Positions 1 to 9,525 of a stretch of DNA of 55,496 bases are shown piece by piece. This DNA comes from Deltaproteobacteria bacterium (lineage in GTDB: Bacteria > Desulfobacterota > DSM-4660 > Desulfatiglandales > HGW-15): NCBI GenBank assembly GCA_016930795.1, contig JAFGFY010000026.1:1-55496 (forward strand), given 5' to 3'. The position numbers and the translations under genes were made by a program. The notes below the pieces were generated by a model that saw only the letters and a program-made list of their open reading frames with translations, was not told where the DNA came from and searched no databases. Each line of letters opens with the position of its first letter. The stretch's first letter is position 1.

Positions 1-2334
1 AAGAAGGAAGACGATAAGGCATCGTCTGAGGAGAGTCCGGTACCTAAGGAAGAGGATGCCGGTGTTGAGATATTCTTTGATAGCGGTGATTCTAGGGAGG
101 AGACTTCCTCAGATATTGAGAGAACCGCTAGGGCGGATGAGGAGATCACGGAGGTTCTGGAGAAATCCGCTCTCAATACCATGATTTCCGCGCTTGAAGG
201 GGGTGGGAGGAAAGGAGACGAAAAAGCGTCCGCTGAGGAAAGCTCTGCGTCTGAGGAAGAGGAGGCCGATGTTGGGATAGTCGTTGACGGCGACGATCTA
301 AAGGAAGAGATTTCTGCAGATACGGAGGGGATTGATGAAGCAACAAAAGAAGGCCCCCTATTTCAAGAGAAACCTGCCGCGCCTAGTTCAATCATCATAG
401 AGGATTCTTTGTTTGAAACAAACGCGAATGAAACATATCCTGAATCAACATTTGAAGAGGAGTCAATACCAGAAGACAGGAAAGAAGTTGTTGAGGAAGC
501 GCCTCAAGCCGTCGATCTTGAGAAAGAGCAGACATCAGATTCTGCGAATGCCGACCTGAAAGAGGAGAAGACACGATCCCAAGAGAAACCTGCCGCATTT
601 ACAGCGATACTCTCCAAGCTACCAGGGAACGAGGTAGATGTGTTTGATGTTCATCATATACTAGAAGATAAGGAGAGGCCGACACTTGAAGAAAAGAGGG
701 AGGGTATAGAAAGGACTTCTGAGGCAGTCGGCTTGGAGATAGGGCCTCTTTCGGACTCATCAGAGCCGGCAAAGGAAGAGCCCCGATTTCAAGACATACT
801 CATGCCCAGTTTAATGTCCTCCAAGGATTCTAAAGTCAACACGGATGCGGAGGAGCATCATCATAAGCCGGTGGCCGAAGAAGAGTCCGTGCCAAAGGAA
901 GAGGATGGTATTGAGAGGGTTTCTGAATCCGTTATACCTGGGAAAGAGGAACCCGCGGACCTGGAGGAAGATTCTGCTCTCACTGAGGAGGACCTCCAAC
1001 TTATAAGGAGGTCCGGACATCACTCAAAGGTTATAAGAATTGGGCTACCCCTTGTCCTATTTGGAATTCTTGTCATCATTTTGATTATCCAATATTCACC
1101 ACTTGATTTTTTCAGCCATGAGCAAGCGCGGAAGCTGATGAGTGACCAGTCGGTTGAAGTCTCTTCTCCCAAGAAGCAGGGGGTTACCCCTAAGACTTTA
1201 AGAGAGAGGTCCCCAGCTACAAAACAAGGAATTCAACCTTCCACTCCTGCTTCAGCAGAGAAGGAGATCGTTCGGGCTCCTGTTCCCAGGAAGCGAGATG
1301 CCGGTCCAAAGACTCAGAAGGAGACAGTTGATGCCGATATCCAGGAGGTACAGCCTTCGACCGCTGAACCTCCAATCATCCTGGCGATGAAGGAGAATGT
1401 TGAGGGATCTTCCCCTCGGGACCAGAACACGACCTCGACGACCTCGAAGGAAACCTTTGTCACAACTGACCTAGAAGTCCAGCCCCAACCCCCTGAACCC
1501 GCAACACCCCCTCCGCCCGGTGACGCTTTTGTAAAAGCTGAGGCAAATCAGAGCAATGCATCAATATCTCGTCCCTATTCGGTATACCTTGGCTCGTATA
1601 GCACCCTTAAGAGTACAGAGAAGGCCATTTCGAACTACAACGAGAACGGCCTGTCATCCCTCTACTGGCAAGAAGTGGATCTAGGAGACAAGGGGATATG
1701 GTACAGGGTCTTTACAGGACAATTCGAAACCAAGAATGAGGCGGAGGAATACGTCAAAGAGCGTCAGCTTGTAGATGCCGAAGTCCGGAAGACAGAACCG
1801 AGTGCCATAGTCAGTTCTGTTTCGGTCAAGGATATTGCACCTAAAACGAAAATCCCGGAAAAACAGAGACTGCTGCCTGAGGCTATGGCTGGATCATCCT
1901 ACCCGTATTCTGTCTATGCCGGCTCCTACAAAGACCTTGATCGTGCCCGGAAAGCGGTTTCCGACTTGCAGAAAAAGGGGGCTTCTTACTGGGTGAGAAC
2001 CGACCTTGGAGAGAAAGGGATATGGTACAGGGTCTATATCGGCTGTTTTCAAACCAGGGACCAGGCCGAGACATTCATTAAAAACCATCAAATAGCGGAT
2101 GGAGAGTCCAAGCGCACAACCTATGCCAATCTCATAGGAACCTACGGATCAGAGGAGGAACTTGACAGGATGCGCCTTTCTCTTTTAAATCTGGAATTCA
2201 GTCCATATGTCATTGAGGCATCCGGTGGCAAATCTCACCTCTTCACGGGGGCCTTTTATCAAAAGGCCGATGCGGAGAAAGAACAGCTTGATTTGAAAGC
2301 AAAGGGAATAAAGAGTCAACTCGTTGAAAGATAA
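1..2334 (+). CDS. SPOR-repeat membrane protein with long acidic N-terminal region (5'-truncated by window edge)
   Basis: Frame stays open from base 1 through the listed ORF start at 181. Acidic low-complexity N-terminus, one TM helix (VIRIGLPLVLFGILVIILIIQY), then three C-terminal SPOR-like repeats (YSVYLGSY.., YSVYAGSY.., NLIGTYGS..). Confidence 0.8.
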   Translation, partial: KKEDDKASSEESPVPKEEDAGVEIFFDSGDSREETSSDIERTARADEEITEVLEKSALNTMISALEGGGRKGDEKASAEESSASEEEEADVGIVVDGDDLKEEISADTEGIDEATKEGPLFQEKPAAPSSIIIEDSLFETNANETYPESTFEEESIPEDRKEVVEEAPQAVDLEKEQTSDSANADLKEEKTRSQEKPAAFTAILSKLPGNEVDVFDVHHILEDKERPTLEEKREGIERTSEAVGLEIGPLSDSSEPAKEEPRFQDILMPSLMSSKDSKVNTDAEEHHHKPVAEEESVPKEEDGIERVSESVIPGKEEPADLEEDSALTEEDLQLIRRSGHHSKVIRIGLPLVLFGILVIILIIQYSPLDFFSHEQARKLMSDQSVEVSSPKKQGVTPKTLRERSPATKQGIQPSTPASAEKEIVRAPVPRKRDAGPKTQKETVDADIQEVQPSTAEPPIILAMKENVEGSSPRDQNTTSTTSKETFVTTDLEVQPQPPEPATPPPPGDAFVKAEANQSNASISRPYSVYLGSYSTLKSTEKAISNYNENGLSSLYWQEVDLGDKGIWYRVFTGQFETKNEAEEYVKERQLVDAEVRKTEPSAIVSSVSVKDIAPKTKIPEKQRLLPEAMAGSSYPYSVYAGSYKDLDRARKAVSDLQKKGASYWVRTDLGEKGIWYRVYIGCFQTRDQAETFIKNHQIADGESKRTTYANLIGTYGSEEELDRMRLSLLNLEFSPYVIEASGGKSHLFTGAFYQKADAEKEQLDLKAKGIKSQLVER

Positions 2335-2863
2335 GAGAATCGTTTTGTTCCGAACCCCTGTTTTCGTTTTTCTCCTCTGAAGTCTGGGTAAATTCTTACC
2401 AGTATATGAGATTTCATTTCCTTTCTAAGGGAAGCTTTTTCTTCAGAGTCCTATCACGCATTTTTTCCTATTATCTAACTATATGAAATTATAAAAATAA
2501 ATCAACTGATCTCTTCTCCTCCCTTCTTGGCACACCGCTTGCTGATAGAGAAGTCAGAAGCGCATCAACATTTTCCTTTTTGACAAAGATCAAGAAGATG
2601 AAGGCCATGAAGATCATAGTGGACCCTAAAGGAAGGATGATGTCAGAAACAGACTGTCGTAATTTATTCCTGGACTGTTCCGGAGAAAGGAAGATGGGCA
2701 AAGTATCACTGAGAAAGCTGCGAAGTGTTTTCAAAAGGCAAGAAGATCGTGGCTTCGGATTTATAAGGAAGCTATCCATCACAGCAAAAAGATGAGTTCT
2801 TGGAGAATGAAACGATAGGCATCGTTTCGACGATACCCGTCCGTATTATATGGAAAGAGGCAT

Positions 2864-3091
2864 ATGATTATGTATAGAAATATCGGTATGTTAAGGTCAT
2901 TTCATATGGATAGAGGCGGCAGACGTTCAGGACAAGATCGCAGGCGTTTTGCCTATTCAAATCATATTCCGGAAAGAAGGCTTGGAAAAGACCAGGAATT
3001 GAGCCGTGACCGGAGAAATGGCAAGGATCGGAGAAAAGCATTGTGCGACAGATATTTTTCGGATCTGAGGAGCGGCCGCCGCTTTGAGTGA
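2864..3091 (+). CDS. small Arg/Asp-rich protein with repeated GxDRR/DRRxGKDRR motifs
   Basis: 75-aa ORF (GGRRSGQDRRRF..RDRRNGKDRRK), located between two SPOR paralogs and overlapping the next ORF start. Confidence 0.5.
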   Translation: MIMYRNIGMLRSFHMDRGGRRSGQDRRRFAYSNHIPERRLGKDQELSRDRRNGKDRRKALCDRYFSDLRSGRRFE

Positions 3092-4547
3092 AGGATCGCC
3101 AACAGACAATTCAATGAAAAACTACAGCAATCGGGTCTTTGTTTGTGACGGTCATAAAGAGAGGGATAATCGAATGAGTAACATTGATAACGCCCATGGA
3201 GAGATTAAGGAGTCTCCTAGCACGACAGAGTTGCTGGCAAGCCTTTTTAAAGGATCAAGGGAATCCCAGATTAGGCGTGTCAAAGAGAAAACACGCCCTA
3301 AATCAGCTACAAGAATGGGTGGCGCACCCATCAGAACGATGAAAGACGCTCAACAGCAGATTCCAGTAAATCATCGAGGGAGGCAGATGTGGTTTTCTGG
3401 TTCCAAAATAGAGGCTAGGGTAATAAAAAAGAAGACTCATGTCAGGAAGCCAGCTGTGTCCGGGAGAATGCTTGTAAAGGGTCGCAGGATCAAAGCCCAA
3501 GCGCAAGAGAAACCTCAAAAGAGCGTCGCTGAAAAAAGATCAGTATATGCCATTCGGCAAAACAGGGAAAGAGGGGTTTCCCAAAGCCGTATTGTGAAAA
3601 GAGAAAGATCCGCTGTTTCAGAAGGTTATATACATCCCACTGAGGTGAGTAACTATTCTCAAAGAAGGTCCATTTTTGGTTCGACGACCTTAGGCATTGG
3701 GTTGCCTTTTGTCATGGGGGTTCTTTTAGCTTTTTTGGGAACCCGGTTAACGCCATTATACCTATTTGATGGCGATCAGGCGATCGCGTTGGCGAAAAAC
3801 GAGATGGTTGAGAATCCTGTCCCTGTGAAGCAGGATGTCGCCATCCCAATGACCTCAGAAGCGGCAGTTGAGACCGCAAAACTGGATAATGAGAATAAAA
3901 GCCCTGAACCGCCGCCAATCGGCCTGGAAAAGGGGGCGATTGAAGGGTTGATCCCCAAAGAGTCCGATACCTCTGTTTCTGAGACACCCAAAAAAACCAT
4001 TGCCCCCGCAAAACAGGCGGTATCTCCTTCAGATCCTGAGCTTTCTCAGTCGACTCATAGTGACGAGGCGGCAAAGACTGAAACGTTTCAGAGGGATGAA
4101 ATTCAATCATATCCTTATTCCATCTATCTGGGCTCTTACAAAAACATAAATCGCACCGAGGAGGCCATTTCCATCTTCAAAAAGAAGGGATTGTCTCCAT
4201 ATTGGGTAAGAGTCGATCTTGGAGAGAAGGGCGTGTGGTATAGGGTCTTGGCCGGGTATTTCCATACAAAAGACGAAGTAAACGCATTTATCGAGAAAAA
4301 TCAGATAACTGAGGGGAGATCCAGGTATGTACTCTATGCTAACCTCATAGGCCTTTTCAGTTCGGATGAAGAACTCAGAGAAAAGAAACTATCCCTTGTA
4401 GAGTTGGGGTACTGTCCCTATGTCATTGAAGGGGATGACGGTGAATCTCTTCTTTATAGCGGAGCCTTTTATTATAAGGAGGACGCTGAAAAAGAGCATA
4501 TTGAATTGGCGTCAAAGGGGATTCAGAGCCGGCTTGCCAAACGGTGA
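3084..4547 (+). CDS. SPOR-repeat membrane protein, paralog of the upstream gene
   Basis: TM helix (GIGLPFVMGVLLAFLGTRL). C-terminal repeats YSIYLGSYKNINRTEEAIS..GVWYRVLAGYF and NLIGLFSSDEELREKKLSLVELGYCPYVIE closely match the end of the 1-2334 product. Translation may start at a downstream Met. Confidence 0.75.
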   Translation: MSEGSPTDNSMKNYSNRVFVCDGHKERDNRMSNIDNAHGEIKESPSTTELLASLFKGSRESQIRRVKEKTRPKSATRMGGAPIRTMKDAQQQIPVNHRGRQMWFSGSKIEARVIKKKTHVRKPAVSGRMLVKGRRIKAQAQEKPQKSVAEKRSVYAIRQNRERGVSQSRIVKRERSAVSEGYIHPTEVSNYSQRRSIFGSTTLGIGLPFVMGVLLAFLGTRLTPLYLFDGDQAIALAKNEMVENPVPVKQDVAIPMTSEAAVETAKLDNENKSPEPPPIGLEKGAIEGLIPKESDTSVSETPKKTIAPAKQAVSPSDPELSQSTHSDEAAKTETFQRDEIQSYPYSIYLGSYKNINRTEEAISIFKKKGLSPYWVRVDLGEKGVWYRVLAGYFHTKDEVNAFIEKNQITEGRSRYVLYANLIGLFSSDEELREKKLSLVELGYCPYVIEGDDGESLLYSGAFYYKEDAEKEHIELASKGIQSRLAKR

Positions 4548-4661
4548 GAGCTGTAACGCCCTTAACTCATTGTTCTTTCTAAACCGTTCTATTGACAGTG
4601 GCTTCATGTAAGAAGGGGCTTCGTGATGTCCTTTCAGCCTCTCTTCCTCCGTTTTCAGCCC

Positions 4662-5567
4662 TCACTCAAATTCTTCAGACTCCTCGGTGGGATAAAAGAG
4701 GTATTGACTTTCTCCCTGGATTTCCGCGCCTGTCCCGTGGAGAAGAGAGCTTTCTGAATGTTTTCGGAAGTCTCTGGCTTTCTCCTCCAGGGCATTCAGC
4801 TTTTGAATGACCCCATGCTCTTTCAGCATAACTTTTATCGTGTGAAAGATCTGCCCGCTGCCATAGAGAAATGCCCCTTCATGAAGGAGTTTGCAGGCGA
4901 CCATATGTTTGAAGGTGTCAAACTTGATTTGCTCTCTAATGCGGTTCAGGTCTTTTACGACATAATCGATTTCCTCCCTCAAGTGGGGAGTGATCAAGAG
5001 CCTGTGTTTCTCCTTGTAGATGGCCTCGTCGATCCTTTCAACTAATTCCTTTGGGAAGTCGTCCCCCACCACCACAATCAGATCCATATCCGAACCATTA
5101 ACCAGTTTTCCGGTACTTCGCTCAGGACGTGGGACGTTGTGGGCCATGTTGTAAACGATATCCCCTCCGATAATGAAACAGACTTGCTCCTGAATCGGGA
5201 GTTCACATTCCAGTTTGTCGACCAGAGTGGAGACAATGCTGTAGGCAAGCTCTAATTTTGCTTTGCTGATCGTCTCAATGCGTAATGCGATATTTTTGGT
5301 TTTCTGACTAAGTAAGACGTCTTGCTTGGCAAGCCCAATTACCGAATAAGTAAGGAATTCCCTTAAGATGGAAGGGGAGAGACGGGCAAAGCCCTTGATC
5401 CGGCGGTCCAGTCTCATGTATCTCGTCCCAACGAATCGAATCACGAGGTTCTTGGAGAGCGTGCAGGTTCGCCAGAGTATAAGACCATCGCCGCCTAGAG
5501 TCTCCATTATCTCCGATCCGGTGAGAGGGCCTTTCTCATGAATAAGGGCTATGATTTTTTGTTCCAT
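4662..5567 (-). CDS. nucleotidyltransferase-like protein with N-terminal winged-helix-like region
   Basis: GSDMDLIVVVGDDF resembles a pol-beta-type nucleotidyltransferase GSxxDxD region. N-terminus MEQKIIALIHEKGPLTGSEIMETL is HTH-like. Start moved to Met19 of the listed ORF. Confidence 0.5.
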   Translation of the reverse strand: MEQKIIALIHEKGPLTGSEIMETLGGDGLILWRTCTLSKNLVIRFVGTRYMRLDRRIKGFARLSPSILREFLTYSVIGLAKQDVLLSQKTKNIALRIETISKAKLELAYSIVSTLVDKLECELPIQEQVCFIIGGDIVYNMAHNVPRPERSTGKLVNGSDMDLIVVVGDDFPKELVERIDEAIYKEKHRLLITPHLREEIDYVVKDLNRIREQIKFDTFKHMVACKLLHEGAFLYGSGQIFHTIKVMLKEHGVIQKLNALEEKARDFRKHSESSLLHGTGAEIQGESQYLFYPTEESEEFE

Positions 5568-5777
5568 TCCTCTATAGGTTTTCAAGACTCTGCAGGGGAA
5601 ACTTGCACCATAAAATCTCAATCAGCAGGTTTCAAAATCTGTGACCTTCTTGGTGATGGGTAAAAGAATTCTTCTGAGTCGCTCATAGAGATAAATCGAC
5701 GTCCAATTCTCATGTTTTTAGAATATTCTTAATCCTACGTTTCTGAGAACGACGCTAGACAGAAAAAAGCTTGGCGA

Positions 5778-6815
5778 TTATGTTATCGGTCTGGAAATGA
5801 GAGTGCTTCGGCGGCGTCTCGCCAATTCACGCTTATCAATGACCTCGTCTGACTCATCAATGATTTCTCTTCCAAGGATTTCTTCCAGTATGTCCTCCAG
5901 GGTGATCAGACCTGAAAGCCCACCATACTCGTCGATGACCACGAAGAGCTTTTGCCTGGTGGCCATAAATTCCGTAAAAACATCGTTCAGTTTGGCCGAT
6001 TCGACCACGAAGCGCGCCGGTCTCATAAGCGAGGTCAGCGGACTATCCTTTTCCCCTTGGGCCAGGGTTGTAAATAGCTCTTTTGTCAGAACAATGCCCA
6101 CCACATCCTCCGTGTCCTTATCATAGACAGGGAAACGGCTATGCTCCCATTTTTTTGATGTTCTGGCTGCTGCTTCTACGGAGAGATGCTCACTGAGGGA
6201 GAAGATCACGGTCCTCGGCGTCATCACATCCTCGACCGTTTTTTCATTCAGGGACAAAATGTTTTCTATCACTCTCTTTTGGTAGTTTTCTATGCCTCCT
6301 GTCCGGAGGCTAATCTGTGCCATGATTCTCAGCTCATTAGGCGATACAGACTCATCGACTTTTCCCCTGGCAACGAGTCGTGTGATATGACCGCACAGCC
6401 ATATGATAGGAGCCATAAGGCTGACCAAGATTTTCAATGGGTATGCGACAAAAGGGACTAGAGGCCTGGCATAGATGACCCCCGCGGTCTTGGGGATGAC
6501 TTCTGAGAAGATCAAGATGATCAAAGTGAAAAAGGCAGAGAAGTACCCTAGCCATTGATGCCCAAATACTATGGTTGCGGCCGATCCGGCGACAGCGGCA
6601 CCGGCTGTGTGTGCAATGGTATTCAGGGATAATATGGCGGTAATCGGCCTGTCTATATTATCTCGTAATTCTTTAAAGATTTTTCCACTTGTTTTCTTTT
6701 CTTGGACCATTGCTTCAACGCGCCTCATGGGCGTTGAATAAAGGACCGCCTCAAAAAGGGAGCACACTGCTGAAATAAAAAGGGCACAACTTACGGCAAT
6801 TATGAGTTCAAGCAT
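5778..6815 (-). CDS. CNNM/HlyC-CorC-family membrane protein (DUF21 + CBS pair)
   Basis: Hydrophobic N-terminal DUF21-like domain; VEDVMTPRTVIFSLSE..SRFPVYDKDTEDVVGIVLTKEL and VVIDEYGGLSGLITLEDILEEILGREI. Confidence 0.85.
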   Translation of the reverse strand: MLELIIAVSCALFISAVCSLFEAVLYSTPMRRVEAMVQEKKTSGKIFKELRDNIDRPITAILSLNTIAHTAGAAVAGSAATIVFGHQWLGYFSAFFTLIILIFSEVIPKTAGVIYARPLVPFVAYPLKILVSLMAPIIWLCGHITRLVARGKVDESVSPNELRIMAQISLRTGGIENYQKRVIENILSLNEKTVEDVMTPRTVIFSLSEHLSVEAAARTSKKWEHSRFPVYDKDTEDVVGIVLTKELFTTLAQGEKDSPLTSLMRPARFVVESAKLNDVFTEFMATRQKLFVVIDEYGGLSGLITLEDILEEILGREIIDESDEVIDKRELARRRRSTLISRPIT

Positions 6816-6917
6816 TTTTCAACAACCCCCCAAGAATCTTTTGTTGAAGAATATCCACTCTTGCGCCTTCATTCTTTACCCAATTCTGATCGATTCCGTT
6901 ATGAAAAGATCAGCGGA

Positions 6918-7550
6918 TTACTCACCCTCAAGTCTGTTGATGTATGCGAGTTCTCTAGGACTGTTTACATTAAGAAAGGATTTCAACCTAGAATCAAAGG
7001 ATCGAATTTCTTCCTCTTTCACATACCGTACTCTGATGTTATCAAAGATTTCGATGATCTGATAGCCCCGTGCGTCAATCAGTTTCTCGATGGCAGGGAG
7101 ACAGTTTTTGGTGTATATGGCATGGAGCGGTTCTATTTTCCAGTCTATTTTAGGGACAACGGCGTCAAAGTCATCCCTTATTTCAACCATATAACGGATA
7201 AGACTGCCCTGAATAAACGGCATATCACATGCTACGAAAAACCCTGATTCATCGGATATGGTCTCTAATCCAGTATAGACGCCGCCTAGGGGGCCAAGAC
7301 CCTTGATGATATCCTCACGCATCGGGAGTTGGAGATAGTCGTATTCGCGGGGAGTATTGGTGATAATTATCAGGTTTTCAAATAGAGGCCGTATCACACT
7401 GATGACCCTTTCAATCAAACGCGTGCCGCCTACTTCCACCAAGGCCTTGTTTTTTCCATAGCGAAGGCTTTTCCCACCAGCAAGGATAATCCCGGTGATG
7501 TCTTTCGGACTTGAAATGATTGTATCAGAATCCTTCGATGCGTCGGACAT
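6918..7550 (-). CDS. mobA: molybdenum cofactor guanylyltransferase
   Basis: GIILAGGKSLRYGKNKALVEVGGTRLIERV; GLGPLGGVYTGLE; FVACDMPF. Overlaps fdhD. Confidence 0.88.
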   Translation of the reverse strand: MSDASKDSDTIISSPKDITGIILAGGKSLRYGKNKALVEVGGTRLIERVISVIRPLFENLIIITNTPREYDYLQLPMREDIIKGLGPLGGVYTGLETISDESGFFVACDMPFIQGSLIRYMVEIRDDFDAVVPKIDWKIEPLHAIYTKNCLPAIEKLIDARGYQIIEIFDNIRVRYVKEEEIRSFDSRLKSFLNVNSPRELAYINRLEGE

Positions 7551-8358
7551 GACTGTATATGCGATTGGAGTCTTTCGCCATATCTATGAGGGTGACGTTA
7601 TATAGTTTGGCTGCGCGGACAGCCCTCGATGTCGGTCGGGACATGACAACAAAGAGGGGTATCCCGGTACGTACGGTCTTGAGAATCATCTCAAGACTGG
7701 CCCTGCCACTCGAGAGTAAAATCTTGTCGTGACATGGGATCTCTTTGATAAGCGCGGCTCCGATGACCTTATCAACGGCATTGTGACGTCCCATATCTTC
7801 AGCGCAAACCAGTGGGTTTCCGTCGGAATCCAAGAGGATAGCAGCATGGGCGCCCCCGGTCTTCCTATAAAGAGGTTGATACTGTTCCAGAATATGGGGT
7901 AATCGCTTGAGTACAGCCATGGAGAACTTTTTTTTGCTCTTTACCCTTACAAGTCCTCTCTCCAGGTCATCATAATTTTCTTTTCCGCAAATGCCACAAC
8001 TGGAATAGGATGTCCTCATCTCCTTTTTTTCAGGCAGTTGTGATTCTATGGAGGGGATTTTGACCTTTGCTTGAATGATCTCTTCTCCATCTTCCTTCCC
8101 AAGAGGAGCAATGAGACACTCTTCTATATCGGAGATTTGATTAATGAGTCCTTCCGTATAGATGAAACCGGTGACAAGCTCTCTGGCCATTCCTGGGGTG
8201 AACATAATCAGAGTGCTTGTCTTCTCATTGACGATAATCTCGATAGGAGTCTCCAGAATAAGATGACTCGAGACCGGTAGGATTCGACCGTCAGCGTAGG
8301 TGAAGGACCGAAGGGATGAATACATGTCTTTGGGCGTCATCTGGCAAATATCTAACAT
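7525..8358 (-). CDS. fdhD: formate dehydrogenase accessory sulfurtransferase
   Basis: SSCGICGKEN Cys motif; TGGAHAAILLDSDGNPLVCAEDMGRHNAVDKVIG; SSGRASLEMILKTVRTGIPLFVVMSRPTSRAV. Confidence 0.92.
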   Translation of the reverse strand: MLDICQMTPKDMYSSLRSFTYADGRILPVSSHLILETPIEIIVNEKTSTLIMFTPGMARELVTGFIYTEGLINQISDIEECLIAPLGKEDGEEIIQAKVKIPSIESQLPEKKEMRTSYSSCGICGKENYDDLERGLVRVKSKKKFSMAVLKRLPHILEQYQPLYRKTGGAHAAILLDSDGNPLVCAEDMGRHNAVDKVIGAALIKEIPCHDKILLSSGRASLEMILKTVRTGIPLFVVMSRPTSRAVRAAKLYNVTLIDMAKDSNRIYSHVRRIEGF

Positions 8359-8458
8359 ACGAAATAGTGTGTCAAAGATTCAATTCGATCAGAGATCACT
8401 CCTATATCGAGGAAAAACACTCATATTAATAATCAGTTAGACGATTTTGTGCGAACCG

Positions 8459-8872
8459 TCAATTTCCTCTCTCACAGAGTTCCACCAAAACTCCATTGGT
8501 CTCTTTGGGATGAATAAAGGCAATTCTTGCCCCTCCTGCCCCTTTTCTCGGTGCTTGATCAATCAATCGCACTCCTTTTTCTTTCAACTCTCTGAGTGCT
8601 TCTTCTATGTCTTCTACACGGAAGGCGATATGCTGAACACCTTCTCCGCGAGAACCCAAGTATTTCGCGACCGGTCCGTCAGAGTCAGTGGATTCCAGCA
8701 ATTCTACCTCGCTGTCTGCAACGGGTAAGAAAGCCACGTTGACTTTCTGATCTGAGACATGTTCAATATCATCGATTTCAAGCCCTAGTATATCGGTGTA
8801 GAACTTGCCTGCCTGTTCGATCCCTTTTACGGCGATGCCGATGTGATCAATGCGTTTAACTTTCATATCCAC
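8459..8872 (-). CDS. mce: methylmalonyl-CoA epimerase
   Basis: Glyoxalase/VOC fold: KRIDHIGIAVKGIEQAGKFYTDILGLE; GEGVQHIAFRVEDIEEAL; HPKETNGVLVELCER. Confidence 0.88.
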   Translation of the reverse strand: MDMKVKRIDHIGIAVKGIEQAGKFYTDILGLEIDDIEHVSDQKVNVAFLPVADSEVELLESTDSDGPVAKYLGSRGEGVQHIAFRVEDIEEALRELKEKGVRLIDQAPRKGAGGARIAFIHPKETNGVLVELCERGN

Positions 8873-9101
8873 TCCTTAGTTTCGCTGGAAATTCTTGCCT
8901 TTACTGGCAAGGTGTATTATATTTACCGAACCTTGGAAATCTCCTCAACATCGTGAACCTCAAGGTCTTTCGAATGTGCCATTTGCCCGTTCAGGAGATC
9001 CCACTGGAGAGGGACCTGGGTTTTGCGAGAGGTGTGAACAGGCCGATATAAGGTGATTTCCCTAGATTTTTAACCTACTCAATGCTCGAAGTCCAGAGGT
9101 T

Positions 9102-9332
9102 TTGTCTGTGAAGAGAGACCCACTCGATTTCCTGTCCTCCAGGTCCCAGACGTCCACACCGCGGCAGGCGGATTTTGACCAGCTTGAGGCCACCGAGCTC
9201 TATTGTCCCCAATGCGGTCGTTCCGTCCGGGTCAAAAAGTCTCTACTCCTGATTTTACCTGAGGGGGAGAAGTTTGAATACCGGTGCCAATTCTGTGGGA
9301 CCACGGTGGGAGATAAAATGAATCGTTTCTGA
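9102..9332 (+). CDS. small zinc-ribbon protein
   Basis: 76-aa ORF with two CxxC pairs (CPQCGRSVRV..CQFCGTTV); non-ATG (TTG or GTG) start. Confidence 0.5.
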   Translation: MSVKRDPLDFLSSRSQTSTPRQADFDQLEATELYCPQCGRSVRVKKSLLLILPEGEKFEYRCQFCGTTVGDKMNRF

Positions 9333-9525
9333 CCTTGGGGGAATGAAAGGGCTGATTTGCACCATATCGGTTCTGTACGGCCAATGGGGTGTATCTTTTC
9401 GGCTAGTCTGCAAAAGGGCGTTTTTCTGCGCTCTGAAACTGGAAGCGCCTTTTTGAAAAGGGCCTCCTTTCCGCGCGAGGAAAGTGATTTTCATTGTTAA
9501 CAGAACACTCTAAGGAGGATATCTG

